DNA of 64,000 bases from Scortum barcoo (taxonomy: Eukaryota > Chordata > Actinopteri > Centrarchiformes > Terapontidae), in the NCBI GenBank assembly GCA_023238725.1, contig CM041533.1, positions 22,472,176-22,536,175 of the forward strand. Direction: 5' to 3'. Under the pieces are notes generated by a model that saw only the letters and a list, made by a program, of their open reading frames with translations, was not told the DNA's origin and searched no databases. Positions 49,001 through 61,867 of this stretch are shown piece by piece. A program made the position numbers and the translations under genes. Every line of letters begins with the position of its first letter. Within the stretch, counting starts at the first letter, position 1.

Positions 49001-50184
49001 TATTAGGAGGAGGGTGTATGAAATGGACTACATAAGAGACCCTGTAGGATTTGAAGTTCCACAGCTTGTCCTTGAATGATTTAATCCAGTTGGTTACATC
49101 ACTGCAGAGACCCAGATTGATATCTATCAGGAAGTGAAAAGTGGTAACACACAGGTGTATTATTTTCCCACACTGTAGCACAAAGGAACCATACTACTTC
49201 AGCTGGGGTTCAACAGCACTGACTGAATGATGTCTTTGTTGGGTGCTGCGGTTTTAGACTGCTCACTACAAGCCTAGTATTGTTCATGATGACATTTCAA
49301 AAGATTTTTAAAAATCGGATTTTTGAAGATCATTTTCATAGCCTTGGCTCTTGTTTCTACTGGTCACGATAACAATGTACTAAACTGTACTGTAACATTG
49401 TCCAAAAGACCTCAAAAAGGAGGAGCAGTCAGATCAGAGTTATAATAGATCTATCTACACCTCATGAATTGGAGGTGATCACAGTTGGCCCTGATAGATG
49501 GTCTATAAACTGTGATGGATGTTTATAAGGACAGCTGGGGTCTTAATTTTACCATTCGCCTCCATTTTCTCTTTTAAATAAGTATGAACAACCTGAGCAT
49601 CTATTTAAAACCTTAATGATAGTCTCACTGTGTTTAATAGACAGCACTGCATTTCCAAATCTCAGCAGTTAACTTAGTCAACACAGTGTTTTTGTAAATG
49701 TCAGCGCTGATGGTCAGACTTATTATCTGTAATAAACCAGAGCTGTCCTTTGAAGCTTCTACAATGCCCTCAACTCTGACGTGCCTCTCAGCCTCGCAGT
49801 ATTTTGGCATCTTTCAGCTCAGCCTTTTGGTTCATTGTCACAGCTCTCACCAGTGTCATTCGCAGCAGCAGCAGGCTGCTGTTTTCAATGCTTTCAGTTC
49901 TGATAGACCCCACTGCATGATGCTTTTATTGTGGAGAAGTTTGGGAAATACAACTAAGTAAGCGCTTCATTAGCTGTGCTATTCTTCAATAAAACAGGTC
50001 TAATCAACCAGACATGGACTCTAAACAACTAACCTGTTTACTGTTTGATCTCTGCTCAGATCCACTGGAACGCTCTCATGCTGATTATGAATATGCAATA
50101 TATTGTTTTTGTCCAATACAGGCTGCCATAGACTGTCATCTGTGATTATTTGTGATGTTCTTTATTTCTAAAGGTCTGTGCCCT
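46071..50184. other. Gene desert upstream of pcdh8, part 2
   Basis: No coding region is recognised. Candidate unique islands lie at 47290-47480 and 48560-48980; the latter holds CCCTTTTGTTTGTGTTTGG, a forkhead-like site. A LINE-tail-like stretch (GCACTTTGAATTGCACTC ... TATGCAAATAAATGACAC) lies at 47634-47690. Confidence 0.35.
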
Positions 50185-50188
50185 TTAA

Positions 50189-51829
50189 CCCTCATGTTGT
50201 GTTCTGGTCAAATTTGACCGATTTAAAAATTTTATCTCTGAAAAATGTACTTAATTTGATCAGACTTATCATTAGATTCCATGACTTTGTCCACAGAAGA
50301 GGATTTCAACACACAAAATAAATTGTATTGATTTAAATACAATTTTGTGTGTTTTTATTCAACTTTTGTACACTCTTGGTGTTCCCGGTCAAAAATGACC
50401 GGTCATTAGAAATGAATGGGGGAGACAACAATTAGTGTATAAAAGTGAGCTCAGGTACATCCTCATTTGTCAGATGAACATACACACACACACTCACACA
50501 CACACACACACACACTTTGGGTTCCCTTTCAACCACTAATGCAAACCTTTGCCCAGTAGAGTTTCTCTCCCACAGGAGCAACACCTGTTGGCAGCTCTCA
50601 CAGACAGCTGCAATGTAGTTTCAATAATACTGAACTTTTCTCTGTAGCTTTGGTATATAATGCTTTTATGAGGCCTTGCTCACTGTTCATTATGTGACAG
50701 CACCATGGCAGGCTAATATACAGTAAGTGAGGCTCTTGATTATATATTTGATCACCACACTGGTGAAGGAGGAGAGAGGCCAGGAAACTGGCAGTGAGGA
50801 TGGATTAGAGGAGGAAGTGTCAGAAGCTGAAGATGATACAGAATATAATCCAGAGAAAGAAATAACTGATGTGAAAACAAGCGTAACGTGCCATAAATGC
50901 AATGCATATATTTGCAAGGCACATGCAACAATCTGCACATATTGTCCAACATGTGCATGAGAAAAAACACCATTGAAGTTTGAGTTAACCCACTCCACCA
51001 ACTTTAGAAGCCTGATTTTATATCAGTTTTCAGTTTTTTTCTGTTATCAGAAAAAAAAAAACTGATAGACTGATGAACATTGTAATGTCATGGTTCTTGT
51101 TAGTTGTTGTGATAACTTCGACTTTGAAAAAGACCACTTGACAACTTGCTGTTGCTCATATGAGCTTCATCTATAACTTGCAAAAGGCATTCTCTTGTAC
51201 ACCGAGGCTTACACTGCTCAAAATGTGAAACACAGAGGCAAAACAACGCAAGAGGGAAAACCCCGGGAAAAAGCATCTCTTACAAACAGCTACCCCCCCA
51301 GCGGAGTATTAAACCATTTAATAGTGCTCATATTACAACAGTTGTTCTTTAATGTATTAAGATATTGATCTTGGAATATTGTGAAATTGTTAAGTGTAGT
51401 GTTGGGAATAATTTCCTTTGTACACAAATAAAATCTTTAAAAGGTGTTACTTTATGTGACTGTTTAAAAAATTTTTAAATGGTTTCAAAACAAATGTCAT
51501 TGGTAACTTTGACCCAAAGTAGTCTGTGATAAACAGTATTCTATGTTTCATCTGATTATTTCTTAAAGTCAAAATAATCCAAAAATTATGTTTTTCAGAA
51601 CTTGAATTCAAGATGTATGAGCTCAGATCAATGAGGCATACAGGCCATGAATAACAAATAGAAATTCAAAACTTGTGAATGTTCACAAGAATTTAAGTTG
51701 ATAAAAAAATCTAACACAACAAATAGTGATAATATATGTATTATTATAGTTTTTATGATGAGTCTTAATGGAACAGGTCATTTTTGACCAGGGAACACAA
51801 AATCGTTTAACATGAAATGAACACAAGGG
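50189..51829. mobile_element. piggyBac-family element, internally deleted
   Basis: The element is flanked by TTAA at 50185-50188 and 51830-51833, the piggyBac target site. The left end starts CCCTCATGTTGTGTTC and the right end, inverted, CCCTTGTGTTCATTTC. Subterminal motifs GTTCTGGTCAAATTTGACCG (left), GTTCCCGGTCAAAAATGACC (50380-50401) and the inverted match at the right end (about 51779-51800) contain GGTCAAA..TGACC palindromes. It carries only transposase end pieces, so it is non-autonomous. A CA run (50482-50515) lies inside. Confidence 0.8.
50704..50960 (+). pseudogene. piggyBac transposase remnant: N- and C-terminal ends fused
   Basis: One frame reads GEERG-like acidic sequence (SEDGLEEEVSEAEDDTEYNP), typical of piggyBac N termini. 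Preceding it in another frame is ALDYIFDHHTGEG. It passes directly into VTCHKCNAYICKAHATICTY and ends CPTCA*. The C-X2-C ... C-X3-H ... C-X2-C pattern is the C-terminal cysteine-rich domain of piggyBac transposases. The central catalytic region (several hundred residues) is absent, so it is an internal-deletion derivative. Confidence 0.7.
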
Positions 51830-51833
51830 TTAA

Positions 51834-53197
51834 AAGCTCCATGATGCAGCAGGGAAAGCACATCACGTGCACATCAAGAGCTCATAAAGGACATCCTCAC
51901 ATATGTTCTCATTATTGTCATATTAAATTAGAAACACAGAGGCCACTGTAGGATGAGAGACTTGGTAGAATATAGCATATGCATGTTTTTCAGATAAAAC
52001 TGCTTGAATTACTTGAATTTGAATAATTTCCCTCCATTTTAAAATCACACTTTCAACTATATGGGTCAGTCATTCAGCTCTAACAATACGAGTAGTTGGA
52101 TTTAAATTCAAAGTACACAGACTGGCACCAGTGTGTTTATTTTTTTCCACATGCATTTATATTTTTAAGGGTGGCACTAATTCCAGAAGGCAGTTCCACT
52201 GAATATTTAAAAAAAAATTCACTGACTGAGTTTGAGGACACATCTCAGAGTTGTCCTAAAAAAGATTAGAGGATTAGGAAACCATCTCGAAGTTGCTGTT
52301 TCATGTCTGTGTCCTATATTCAGCTTGATATCCTTTGATTGCACAAAGAAAGCCACCCAGGCTGCTTTGGGCCAAGATAATGGAGAGAAATTTGCACTGT
52401 GTCATTATTTTCATCTCACTCAGTAGCAATCATTTATTATAGGCGGCATTTCATTGATAACTTAATGGGCTCATTCTCCATTCACGTGGGCAGCCTCATT
52501 AGGGGCTAATAATGCAAATGTAATACAGCCTATTAGAGGTGTTTAGCGGGCCTGTGTCTGAAGACGTGGGTATTTGTCGGGCAGATGGACGCAGCTCCGG
52601 GGCTGCCCTCACCCCTGACCCCCCACAGATGTCCCAAACCCAGGCACAGCTCCGCCGAGAAGCAGCGGAAAATCGGTAATGCACCGGAACCGACTTGTCA
52701 ATACTCAGGACAATTAGGCCCGTCTGAGCGGGGCTGCCTGCGCAAAACACGCCGTGATTACAGCGGAGATGAAAGAGGGGAAGAGGCCATGCGGTGCCTC
52801 TCTGTGAAGGCCGGTGTGACCGATGGCTCTCTCCTGAATAGGACTCTGGTGGTCATACATAAATTAAGGGGTTAAGTGAGCCATCAGGAACAAATGTTTG
52901 CATTTATTAACTAAGAATAATAGCTCCCCGCAGCCTGCTCCTGCCTTTGAGTTGGACTCTGCAGTGTAGATATGCTGTATATTTGGACTGACTTGGTATA
53001 TTGCGCTATTTCCAGCTATAGGCCAGTCTACAGATATACCTATCAAGACTGATCAAGCTCAACAAACATATGTGATATGGTACACTTGTATAAGAGGGAT
53101 GATGCAGGTCAAGAACAGCAAAGAAGACAGAACATATGGAAATCCTAAAACAGAACTACCACACTACGGGGATGTATTATAGACTTGTGATTTTCAA

Positions 53198-53269
<72 letters not shown>

Positions 53270-53940
53270 GCAAAAATGCTTAAAGAAGTGGTGGTGTGCG
53301 GCTTCATAAAGACATCAGAGGCTGAAGTGTTGCCTGAACAAACATTCCCATCCACATGTGAGGAGGGATCCCGCAGGAATGCAGGAGGCAGGTGTAAATT
53401 TAAACTGTTAATGAGGCGCATCAAAAGCATCAAAGACGTGTCGTGCTGAGCTATTCTACCATTAGTCCAAACTAGACAAAGGCCATCAGAGACCTTTCCT
53501 CGCTAAACGGCGCAGAATGGGTCCGAGCAGCAGGAGAGATATTGTGGCCGCAAACCCCCACGGACCGCAGCGCGCTAAGCAGCCCGGCCTCACGAGCTCA
53601 GTCTAACGAGGCAGATGAAACGGCGACTGTTGGCCGCACTGACATCACGAGCTGAGCCCCTGAGTTTAAAGTCATAATCATGAGCCACACATCTGACTAT
53701 CTCAGTTCTGAACATGCGACATGAGACACAAAGTCAGAAATAAGACAGTTCATGGTGGAAAGAAAGTTATGTGTCAGCTTTATAAACAAGTGACAGAAAT
53801 GTGCCTTTCTAAACAAAAGTGGCTCACACTGATGCTGAAATCATTTATTAGGTCTGATCAGTCTGTATATTATATTATGCCATTACAGTTGCTGATGCAT
53901 TGAAGTGCATCACTGTTGGAGACTTAGTCCTACAGAAGCT
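51834..53940. other. Gene desert upstream of pcdh8, part 3
   Basis: No gene is recognised. Compound CA/AT microsatellite at 53200-53266. Two unique GC-richer islands (52440-52860 and 53440-53660) stand out. The remainder is AT-rich. Confidence 0.35.
52440..52860. promoter_or_regulatory. Candidate regulatory island with octamer
   Basis: A repeat-free stretch with mixed composition, including a perfect octamer ATGCAAAT (52512-52519) inside a TAAT-rich context (GGGCTAATAATGCAAATGTA). Homeodomain-type TAAT cores adjoin it. It looks like the conserved non-coding elements found around developmental genes, but conservation cannot be tested here. Confidence 0.3.
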
Positions 53941-53944
53941 CCTT

Positions 53945-54370
53945 TTAAAGGAATAGTACAACATTTATGGAAATACACTTATTCGCTTCTCTCCACGAGT
54001 TAGATGGAGATCAATGCCACTTTCATGTCTGCACACTTAATATGAAGTTGGTTATCGTAGCTCAGCATAAAGATATAAACAGCTAGCATAGCTCTGTCTA
54101 AAGGTAACAAATCTGCCTACACCTCTAAAGCTCACTAAGAGACATGTTTTGTGTTTTGTTCTGAAATGGCTGTTTTATGGTGGCTGTATTTCATGGTTAG
54201 GACAAGTTGCCAGGCAACCAAGAAGTTACCTTACCCAACCAAAAAGTAGTCCAAGACATAATTTTTTATATTTCAGTTTTTGTATGCACTAAACAAATAA
54301 AATATATATAGTGAGCTTTAGGTAGGCAGCTGTTGTACTAGTTGTTGTTGTTTATTAAACTACTTCTAGC
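53945..54370 (+). repeat. Teleost dispersed repeat (AAAGGAATAGTT family)
   Basis: The fuller copy of the family also at 11205-11420. Landmarks in order: TTTAAAGGAATAGTACAAC, GAGTTAGATGGAGATCAATG, CCACTTTCATGTCTGC, AACAGCTAGCATAGCTCTGT, and CACCTCTAAAGCTCACTAAG. Confidence 0.6.
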
Positions 54371-57300
54371 TGACAGTAGTTTTATAGTTAATGGATCAAA
54401 TATGAGAGTGATCTTCATTTTCTAATTAGTATACACGTACATTATATATTGTACAAAATCCCCCAAATTTCCAAAAATATCAGCTACTCTTTTGTCTATT
54501 TCACTTACTATTGGGTAGTAACCCTACCCAGTATAACAATACATTATAAAACTCGTCAAATGTTTTGTATGTAAGATCTTCATTTGTGAAATAACAGCTC
54601 CGAGATAAATGTAGTGGAGTGTAAAGAGACTCAGATTTGTACTACAGGGCAGTACTCAGTGTGAGTTACACTCCACCACTGGTTCCAGCTATAAATCCAT
54701 TTCAAAGAGGAATATTACACCTAAATCTCAGACTCTCATTGGCCTCCCGGAAATATCCAATCAATACTGTGTAAATATGAAAAGCTCTGTTCCAAATCCT
54801 GAAACTAAAGAAAGGAGAAGTGCCTCTGGTAGGAAATAACAGCCCGGTGTGCCACTTCCTTGATAAAGCACAGGACACACTAACTTGGCAGAATAATGGA
54901 GTATCTATTCATCTGAGGGAAATTTACATAATCCATCACTTCTGATCCAGAAAACACAGAAAAAGAATCCTCTTTCATACTGCCAGAGTGACCTTTTCCA
55001 CTTTATTTTCCTATATCAGTGTGAATTCACAGATGTACAGGAGTGGAAAACTTTTCTATCTTGTTCCTGGCACTGGGAACGAGCAGTGAATGCTCGCTAA
55101 TACACGGCAAATTGTCCTAAGGCATAGGAATAACATATTTGAATGATGAAATCCAGCACGATTCCCGTTGGCAGGCAAATTCCCTTAAATCCTTGCATCT
55201 CAGCAGGCATGCAGGGGTGGGTTTGGGGGAAATTAGGTGTGTATGTGCGTGTGTCTGTGTGTACTGTATCTCCCTCTGGGCTGATGGGAGGCTTGCGGGT
55301 GCATGTGCGCGCCTGCTGTAGGTGGTTACATGCGAGCTTGTCGTTTAAATAAAAGGCAGCTTATGTAAATGAGCTTGTGTGACCAACTCGGGGGACGACG
55401 ACGCCTCACGCAGTTTTAATGTGCGGCTCTACCAGTGTTTCACCAGAGCCTGACAAGGTGCAGCGCGCCACCGGGGCTGAGATGTGGCATTCGCTGCTGC
55501 CATTGAGTGAGTCAATCGGCCTTATGTGAGGCGACACAGAGGGCCCTGCTGAGTCTGAAGATGAGGTGCAGTGGGAAGAATTAGCAGCAGTCAAAGTCTG
55601 TGGCCCACTTCTGCCCTTTGGAGACTTGATAGGTGACAACTGAAGTGTGTGACACACTGGCATGGCAGTCTGCTGTTTTGTGTGGATTGTCAGGGGGATA
55701 ACAAACAAGAGAGGGGATGGGTGGGGGGAGGGGGGGCATCTCTCCTCCTCTCCTCCTCTCCTCTCCTCTCCTCCTCTCCTCTCTCCTCTCCTCCTCTCCG
55801 GCTTGTCAGTCATTTCTCATCCGTAGGACAGCGAAGGTGGCGTGCCTCTGAAGCGTGGCCTACTTTCCCGCTCCTCAACCAAGGACGGAAATGAGCTCAA
55901 CTTTGCGAACGTCTGTCTGATTTTAATTAACATCACAGTCGTTGTGATAAAACAGTGCTCTGTCTATATCTCACAGCAACGAGATCCCACATCCGCCTTC
56001 TGTGCGTGTGTGCGTGTTTGTGTGTGTGTGTGAGGGAGTGACAGAGACATTGAGCTGAAATCCATAATTTAACCGAATGCCCACGAGCAGCACACAGCAA
56101 CACTGATTTCAACACACTTGTCTCACGTGTACACACACACACACTCAGCCTACTACTGTATTTTTAATTGTTGTTCATGTTCTCCCTCCCCCAAACATAT
56201 AGCATCACAGAGTTCAGTGCTGTGCAGTGTGGCAATCTCCGTTTCTCTCTTTCCGTGTGTTTGTCATACAGCTCGCACACACACACAATGTATTTATAGC
56301 ATATTCTGTCAGACAGTGTAGTACATTTGTGTGTATTCATTTGGAAATAATAACATTGACAACTGCTTGAGAGATGGAGGGGTTGAGCGAGGGAGAGGGA
56401 CTCATTTTGAGCATGTACCCACTAACGAGCTGTATTGTGCTCCAGGCAATGTGTATGATAGCTTGAAGCCGCTGCGTGTGTGTGTCTGTGTGTGTAACTG
56501 TGTGTCTACTTATTGGCAGCTGAGGGATCTTAACAGTCTCTCATTTTTTCTAATTTTCATGTGGTGCTCTCCTCTCTTCGTATCTTCTCTCAGTCTCCTC
56601 TCCTCACCTCCTATCCACCCTCGTCTCTTTTCACCCTATACCTCTCCTCTCCTCTCTCTTTCCATCTCTTCCCCTCTCCCTCTTCTTCTCTTGTTGTCTC
56701 TTCTTTCCTTTCCTCACTTCCTATTCCCTCTCCTTTCCTTTAAGTCCTCCTTTCCTCTCCCCTTCTCTACCTCCTATGTCTGTTCCTCTCCTCTCTTCCT
56801 ATCCCCTCCCCTCCACCATTTTTCACACTCAGAAGTAGGTTTTGTTCTATTACAGCCCAAACTCTCTCTTCCATGCCATTGTTTAGAGTGTAATGCATTA
56901 TCCATCTCCATTCCACTTTGTTCACTCCACTTCACTTCAAGTGGCGGCAAACTTACGAGCAACACACGCTCACACCGGCGCACGCACACAAACACACAAG
57001 TGCACCCATATGCAGGCACGCAGCACCGCGATCCCATTAGCTTTAATATTTCAGCAGCGTCATAGCATTCGCCAGCGGCCTTGTCACCGCCTGCTCCCCA
57101 GGGACACAGATCCTAGATCAGCCCGGCTTGTCCTCACCCTCCAACATCACCACCAGGACGGGGGAAAGCACTCAGCTGACCTCGAAGCTGAGCTTGCGCT
57201 GTGCCCAGCGTTCCCAGGAGTCCCCCGCCTCCTCTTCGCGCCCCACACCCTCCTGTCACCCCCCCCATCACCACCGCTGCCATCTCAAGGGAGGAGCAGG

Positions 57301-58860
57301 AAGAGGGGAAAAAGGGGGGAGAAAAAGAGGACTGGAAAGAGGGGAGAGCGGAAGAATGCAGAGGCAAGTCTGTGGGAGGGGGGAGAGGGAATGAAAATAA
57401 GATGAGCAGAAGAGAGCGAGATACAGAGAGAGGTTGTGTGGGTGGGCTATGGGGTGCTGATTAGGCCCTTGGTTTGAAGTGCTCAGAGGCTTACCCTTGT
57501 GGATGTGCACGCACGCAGACACACACACACACACACACACATGCACACACATTGTTTCACGCTGTCTTTATAACTCATTCAGTGGTACAAAGGCTTTAGA
57601 AGTATACGGTGAGGACAGTATGCCGCGTTTAGGCATTCTGTTAGAAATTCTCTGCTCTTTGAGGTGGAATATTTCCCTTTTGTTCTGAAATTCATGCCTG
57701 TGATCAATTGGATGGAGAGGTCTACTGCATAATAGAGCCCTGTGTGTGTGGATGTGTGTCTATACACGTGTGTATCTGTGTTTCATCTGCCCGCCCATGT
57801 CTGTCCACCTGCGTGTAAAGAATAGAGCTGAACGTGAAGAATCGGAGAGAACTCTCTGATACGCCTGGCAGAAATTTGTCTTTGTGCTCACCTGAGGCAT
57901 AAAAAAACCTTCATCACAGCACACGGGGCTCTTTTGTACTCAGACTACACAATGCTCTTACTCTGTTCCATTCATTTCACCAGGGTCTGACCACTCGTTA
58001 GCTATATGGAGGCTGTGAAAGCGTGAGGACACACATATCAAGACGCACACACACACACACACACACACAGAAACAGCATAAGCTATGTCCTGTGAGTTAT
58101 AACTCATGCATGATCACTAAATGGAAACATTTGTTATCTCCACAACAATACAGCCAGAGGAGCTGAATCTTTTATGGCTCCCTTGGCCCCCCCAAAAGCT
58201 CTCTCTCTCTCTCACACACACACACAGACACACAACACACACACACACAAATGCCTGCCACACGTTGGTGCTCACAGGTCATCCTCCTATGAATAAACCC
58301 AAAGAGGATGCATCGAGGCATAAACAACCACACAACACCTCCTTCCTCAAACCTCAAACCTTCATCAAACATTAAAACTGGGACGGGCGTGCACACGCCT
58401 GCTGGCACGCGCACACACAAACACACATGGGGGCCTTCACGCCTTGATAAATGTGCAGTTATGAAACATTAACACCAATATATCCCCATTGTCTTGCTAT
58501 GAAATATTCAGGTTCTTGTTCAGACCGATACACGCCCAGTGTCCTCATCCTCTATTCACATGGACCGAACCTTCACTCCATGGAAGCTTTTGGGGCCAGC
58601 TTGTCACCTCAGCCTCAGCAAATGTCTTGCTGACTCCCTAAGTTGTCTTATCTGCTGTTTTGTAAAAAAAGCTAGAAGTTTTAACCTACTTAACATAACC
58701 ACATAACACCCACTGTCAATTCATGCATACAATAAAGGGCTATACCAGTGGTTTTGCATGTTTTATTCTGCTAATTACAAATGGTATAAATGTTTCATTG
58801 CTACTGACCAATTTCCAAATGTAGCTGATTGATTTTTTACTGATTTTCTACCTAGAGTCT
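54371..58860. other. Gene desert upstream of pcdh8, part 4
   Basis: No gene is recognised. It contains a repeat fragment at 54603-54681 and a unique island at 55330-55640 (GCAGCTTATGTAAATGAGCT). Pyrimidine tracts lie at 55738-55799 and 56560-56820, a purine tract at 57288-57430, and CA runs at 57518-57541, 58046-58069 and 58211-58250. Confidence 0.35.
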
Positions 58861-58869
58861 ACACACTAG

Positions 58870-59230
58870 CAGCTGTACTTTAGCAGTATTTTGAACTAAA
58901 CGGTAACATCAGCATGCTAACACGGTCAGAACAACATTGTTTACTTGATGTTCACAATGATGTGTTGATGATAACTTGATGTTGTATTTAGCACATATCA
59001 TAATATAAGCTAAAGTTATGACTGTGAATATCTGTAATAAAGTTCATGATAATTCATTCAGTATTTGACAAGACTTTTCTCCTCATGAAGCACCAGGTGA
59101 AAAGTCACCAAATTCTTTAGGAATCATCCCCTGGTGTCCATGAATGTTTGCCATGGCAATCTATCCTGCAGATGTCTCCGACAGGCCAACACTGCCATAG
59201 ACCCACAGCGCTAGCAGGGCGAAAAACATT
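58870..59230 (+). repeat. GCTAAC-rich teleost repeat, diverged copy
   Basis: Landmarks: AACATCAGCATGCTAACACG, then GGTGAAAAGTCACCAAATTC and TTTAGGAATCATCCCCTGGT, then GTCCATGAATGTTTGCCATG. The order matches the reverse copy at 45360-46070 read on the other strand. Confidence 0.65.
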
Positions 59231-60508
59231 TACTGTTTGCTGTTACCATTTTAATTCAGGAGACCATTTCCTTTATCCTTTTTGTGATGTCAAAGGCTTT
59301 TCTTTTTTTTGCTGAATGCCGAAGAAAGTTTACCTGGAAAATACAGATGACAAAATGTTCATGGTGATTACTTACCTATTTCATGCCAGTAAGCCTCTGC
59401 AAGCTGAGTTTCCTTTTGAAATGAACGTAAAACAACAGCTGTTGGGAAGGTAGGAAATTAATCTCAAATCTTACTGTAAACTTTGGGAAATGATCAGCAG
59501 GAACACAAAGTGTTGTATACACAGTTTGTAGTTAGTGGGCTTTAGTATTTCAGATTTCATCCCTTTATAGTGAGCTGAAAATGGAGAAACTTGTTTAATT
59601 CAGATAATAGATGGATAGATCCACTGTTGCTAAGTCACGTGGTACTACTTTTGGTGTTGTTGAGAAACACGCTTGAAGAAAGGAGCTGCAAATGTGAAGA
59701 ATGGCTAGGCTGAGAATGGAGAGAGGGGGGCTGACTGAGTCCTTGGACTCAAACTCACACACACAAACACAAACACATGCACACAACCTAAATCATCATT
59801 GGAAAATCATTAGAAATCTGGCAAAGTAGAGGGGCACAGATTGAGGGACAAACCCCCCATTCAAGTGTACACAAAGACGGGCCTGCACACACACAGTAAC
59901 ACACTCACAGAGAGGCAGCCGGGTGGAAGGGAATAGGGGCGGCTCCAACGACACACTGCTGTGCACTCACACACACACACACACAGCTCTGAAACTCACA
60001 AACAACCCTCCATACTTCCCAGCCAGCCCGCCCACCTCTGTTGACATTTATTGCTCCTTCTGTGTGAATGTCTTCCAGTTTCATTCACATGTCTGCCATT
60101 GTGTGTGTGTGTGTGTGCCTCTGTGTGTGTGTGTGTGTCTGTAAAGTGCGTCTATGGGTTTGTCGCTGTGAATGAGAGCTCCATTAGTGATTCATTTGTG
60201 TGTAGTTAACCATTGTGAAGAGAAGGCAACATTTTATTTGTCTGAACCCAACCCTGACCATATGGCAACACCTTCCCCTGCTCACTGCTCTTCCTCCCCT
60301 CTGCTCTCCCCTTGGCTCTCCTCCTCCTCCTCCTCTGCTTCTCCCTCTGGACTTTGCACTCCCTCTCTTTCTTCTCTTCCTCTCCCTCACCCACATCTCG
60401 TCTGTTCACCCCCTCGCTCGTCTGCACTTTCTGCTAAGAAGTTGCTTCCCTGCCTTCTTCCTTTAGCTGACTTTTGGAAAGCTGTAGTGCAGCATGTGTG
60501 CACGTCTG

Positions 60509-60553
<45 letters not shown>

Positions 60554-61830
60554 ATGTGTGTAGTCAGGTCGATGGGGACAGGCCTCTTTGGCTGTCAGCT
60601 ACAATCAGCCCTCACGTGTGCCAGTAATGTTGTGTATTGTCCGAACACATCACTAGAGGAGCATCTGAGACATCCATTAAAGTTCAAAGCAATTTATCAC
60701 TATCTCCCTTCTCCTCCTCCTCCTCTCCACGTCTCCCATCATCCCTCACTCCCTCCTCCTTCTCCCCACGCTGTCACTATCTCCTCCTTCTCTGCTCCTC
60801 CTTCCAGTCTCACTCCTCTGTCTCCATCCATCACATCCATCCACTCTCCCTCATTTGCTTGAATTAAAATTCAAATAGGATTAATCGGTAGGACTTAAAT
60901 TTTTCTTGGCTAAAGCAGGTTGCACAAGGTGCGAAATGTAAATATAATTCAAAATTAGGATAAAAAAATATTGTGGAGACACACACACACTCTCTCTCTC
61001 TCATTCTGTCTGCTCTGTGTGTGTCTCTCTCCCTCTCTCTGCCTCCGTCTGTCACACTTGCTTGCTAATGCACGATGCCCTTGACATCTTGAGTGTGATT
61101 TGTGACAAGCTGAGGCTCCTGAAGGCTTTGAGCGTGTGTAGCCGAGTGTTTGTGTGCCGGAGCGTGTGCGTGTTTTTCATATGTGACAGGAGCCACCCTG
61201 AGGTATGATAACTTTAGACGGCGAGTTTAAATATTAAACTGGCCTTAACAACTGACAGCGCTCTAACACCTATTCAACAGCCGTTCAACATGCGTGCACA
61301 AGCTCCGTTTCGCAAACACTCGCCCACACGTGTTCCAGCCTTGACAGTAAGTAGCTTTCCTCAGCATACATGGCTGTGTGGATGTGTGAGTGCAAATTGT
61401 ATATGTGCCTCTGTGTGTCTGAGTGCATGCATATTTGTGTGTGTGTGTGCAAAGACACAAGGTTGGATTTGGACTTATTTGTTTTTAATCAGTGGGATTT
61501 TGCAAATGGCCTCGGGCTTCTCCCAGGGACTAATTAGTGATGTGACTTCGGCATAATAAATAAACACACACACATACACACACACACACATTCAAACAGC
61601 AATGCAGCATCAAAACACAAAAAAAGGAACACAAGAGAGTTAGAAGAGAGTCAGGATTTACAGATCAGATGAAGCGAGCGTACGTTTACAAGAGAAGTAA
61701 ACAAACGCGCTGATGCTGCCTGATCCACACTGTTGCTGCTCTGTCTCGACCCTAATTTCTTCCTTTTCTCTCTTTTTCGCCTTTACAGTGTATTATTGTC
61801 GAGTTTTCACTTTCCATTCCTCTCCCTCCA

Positions 61831-61867
<37 letters not shown>

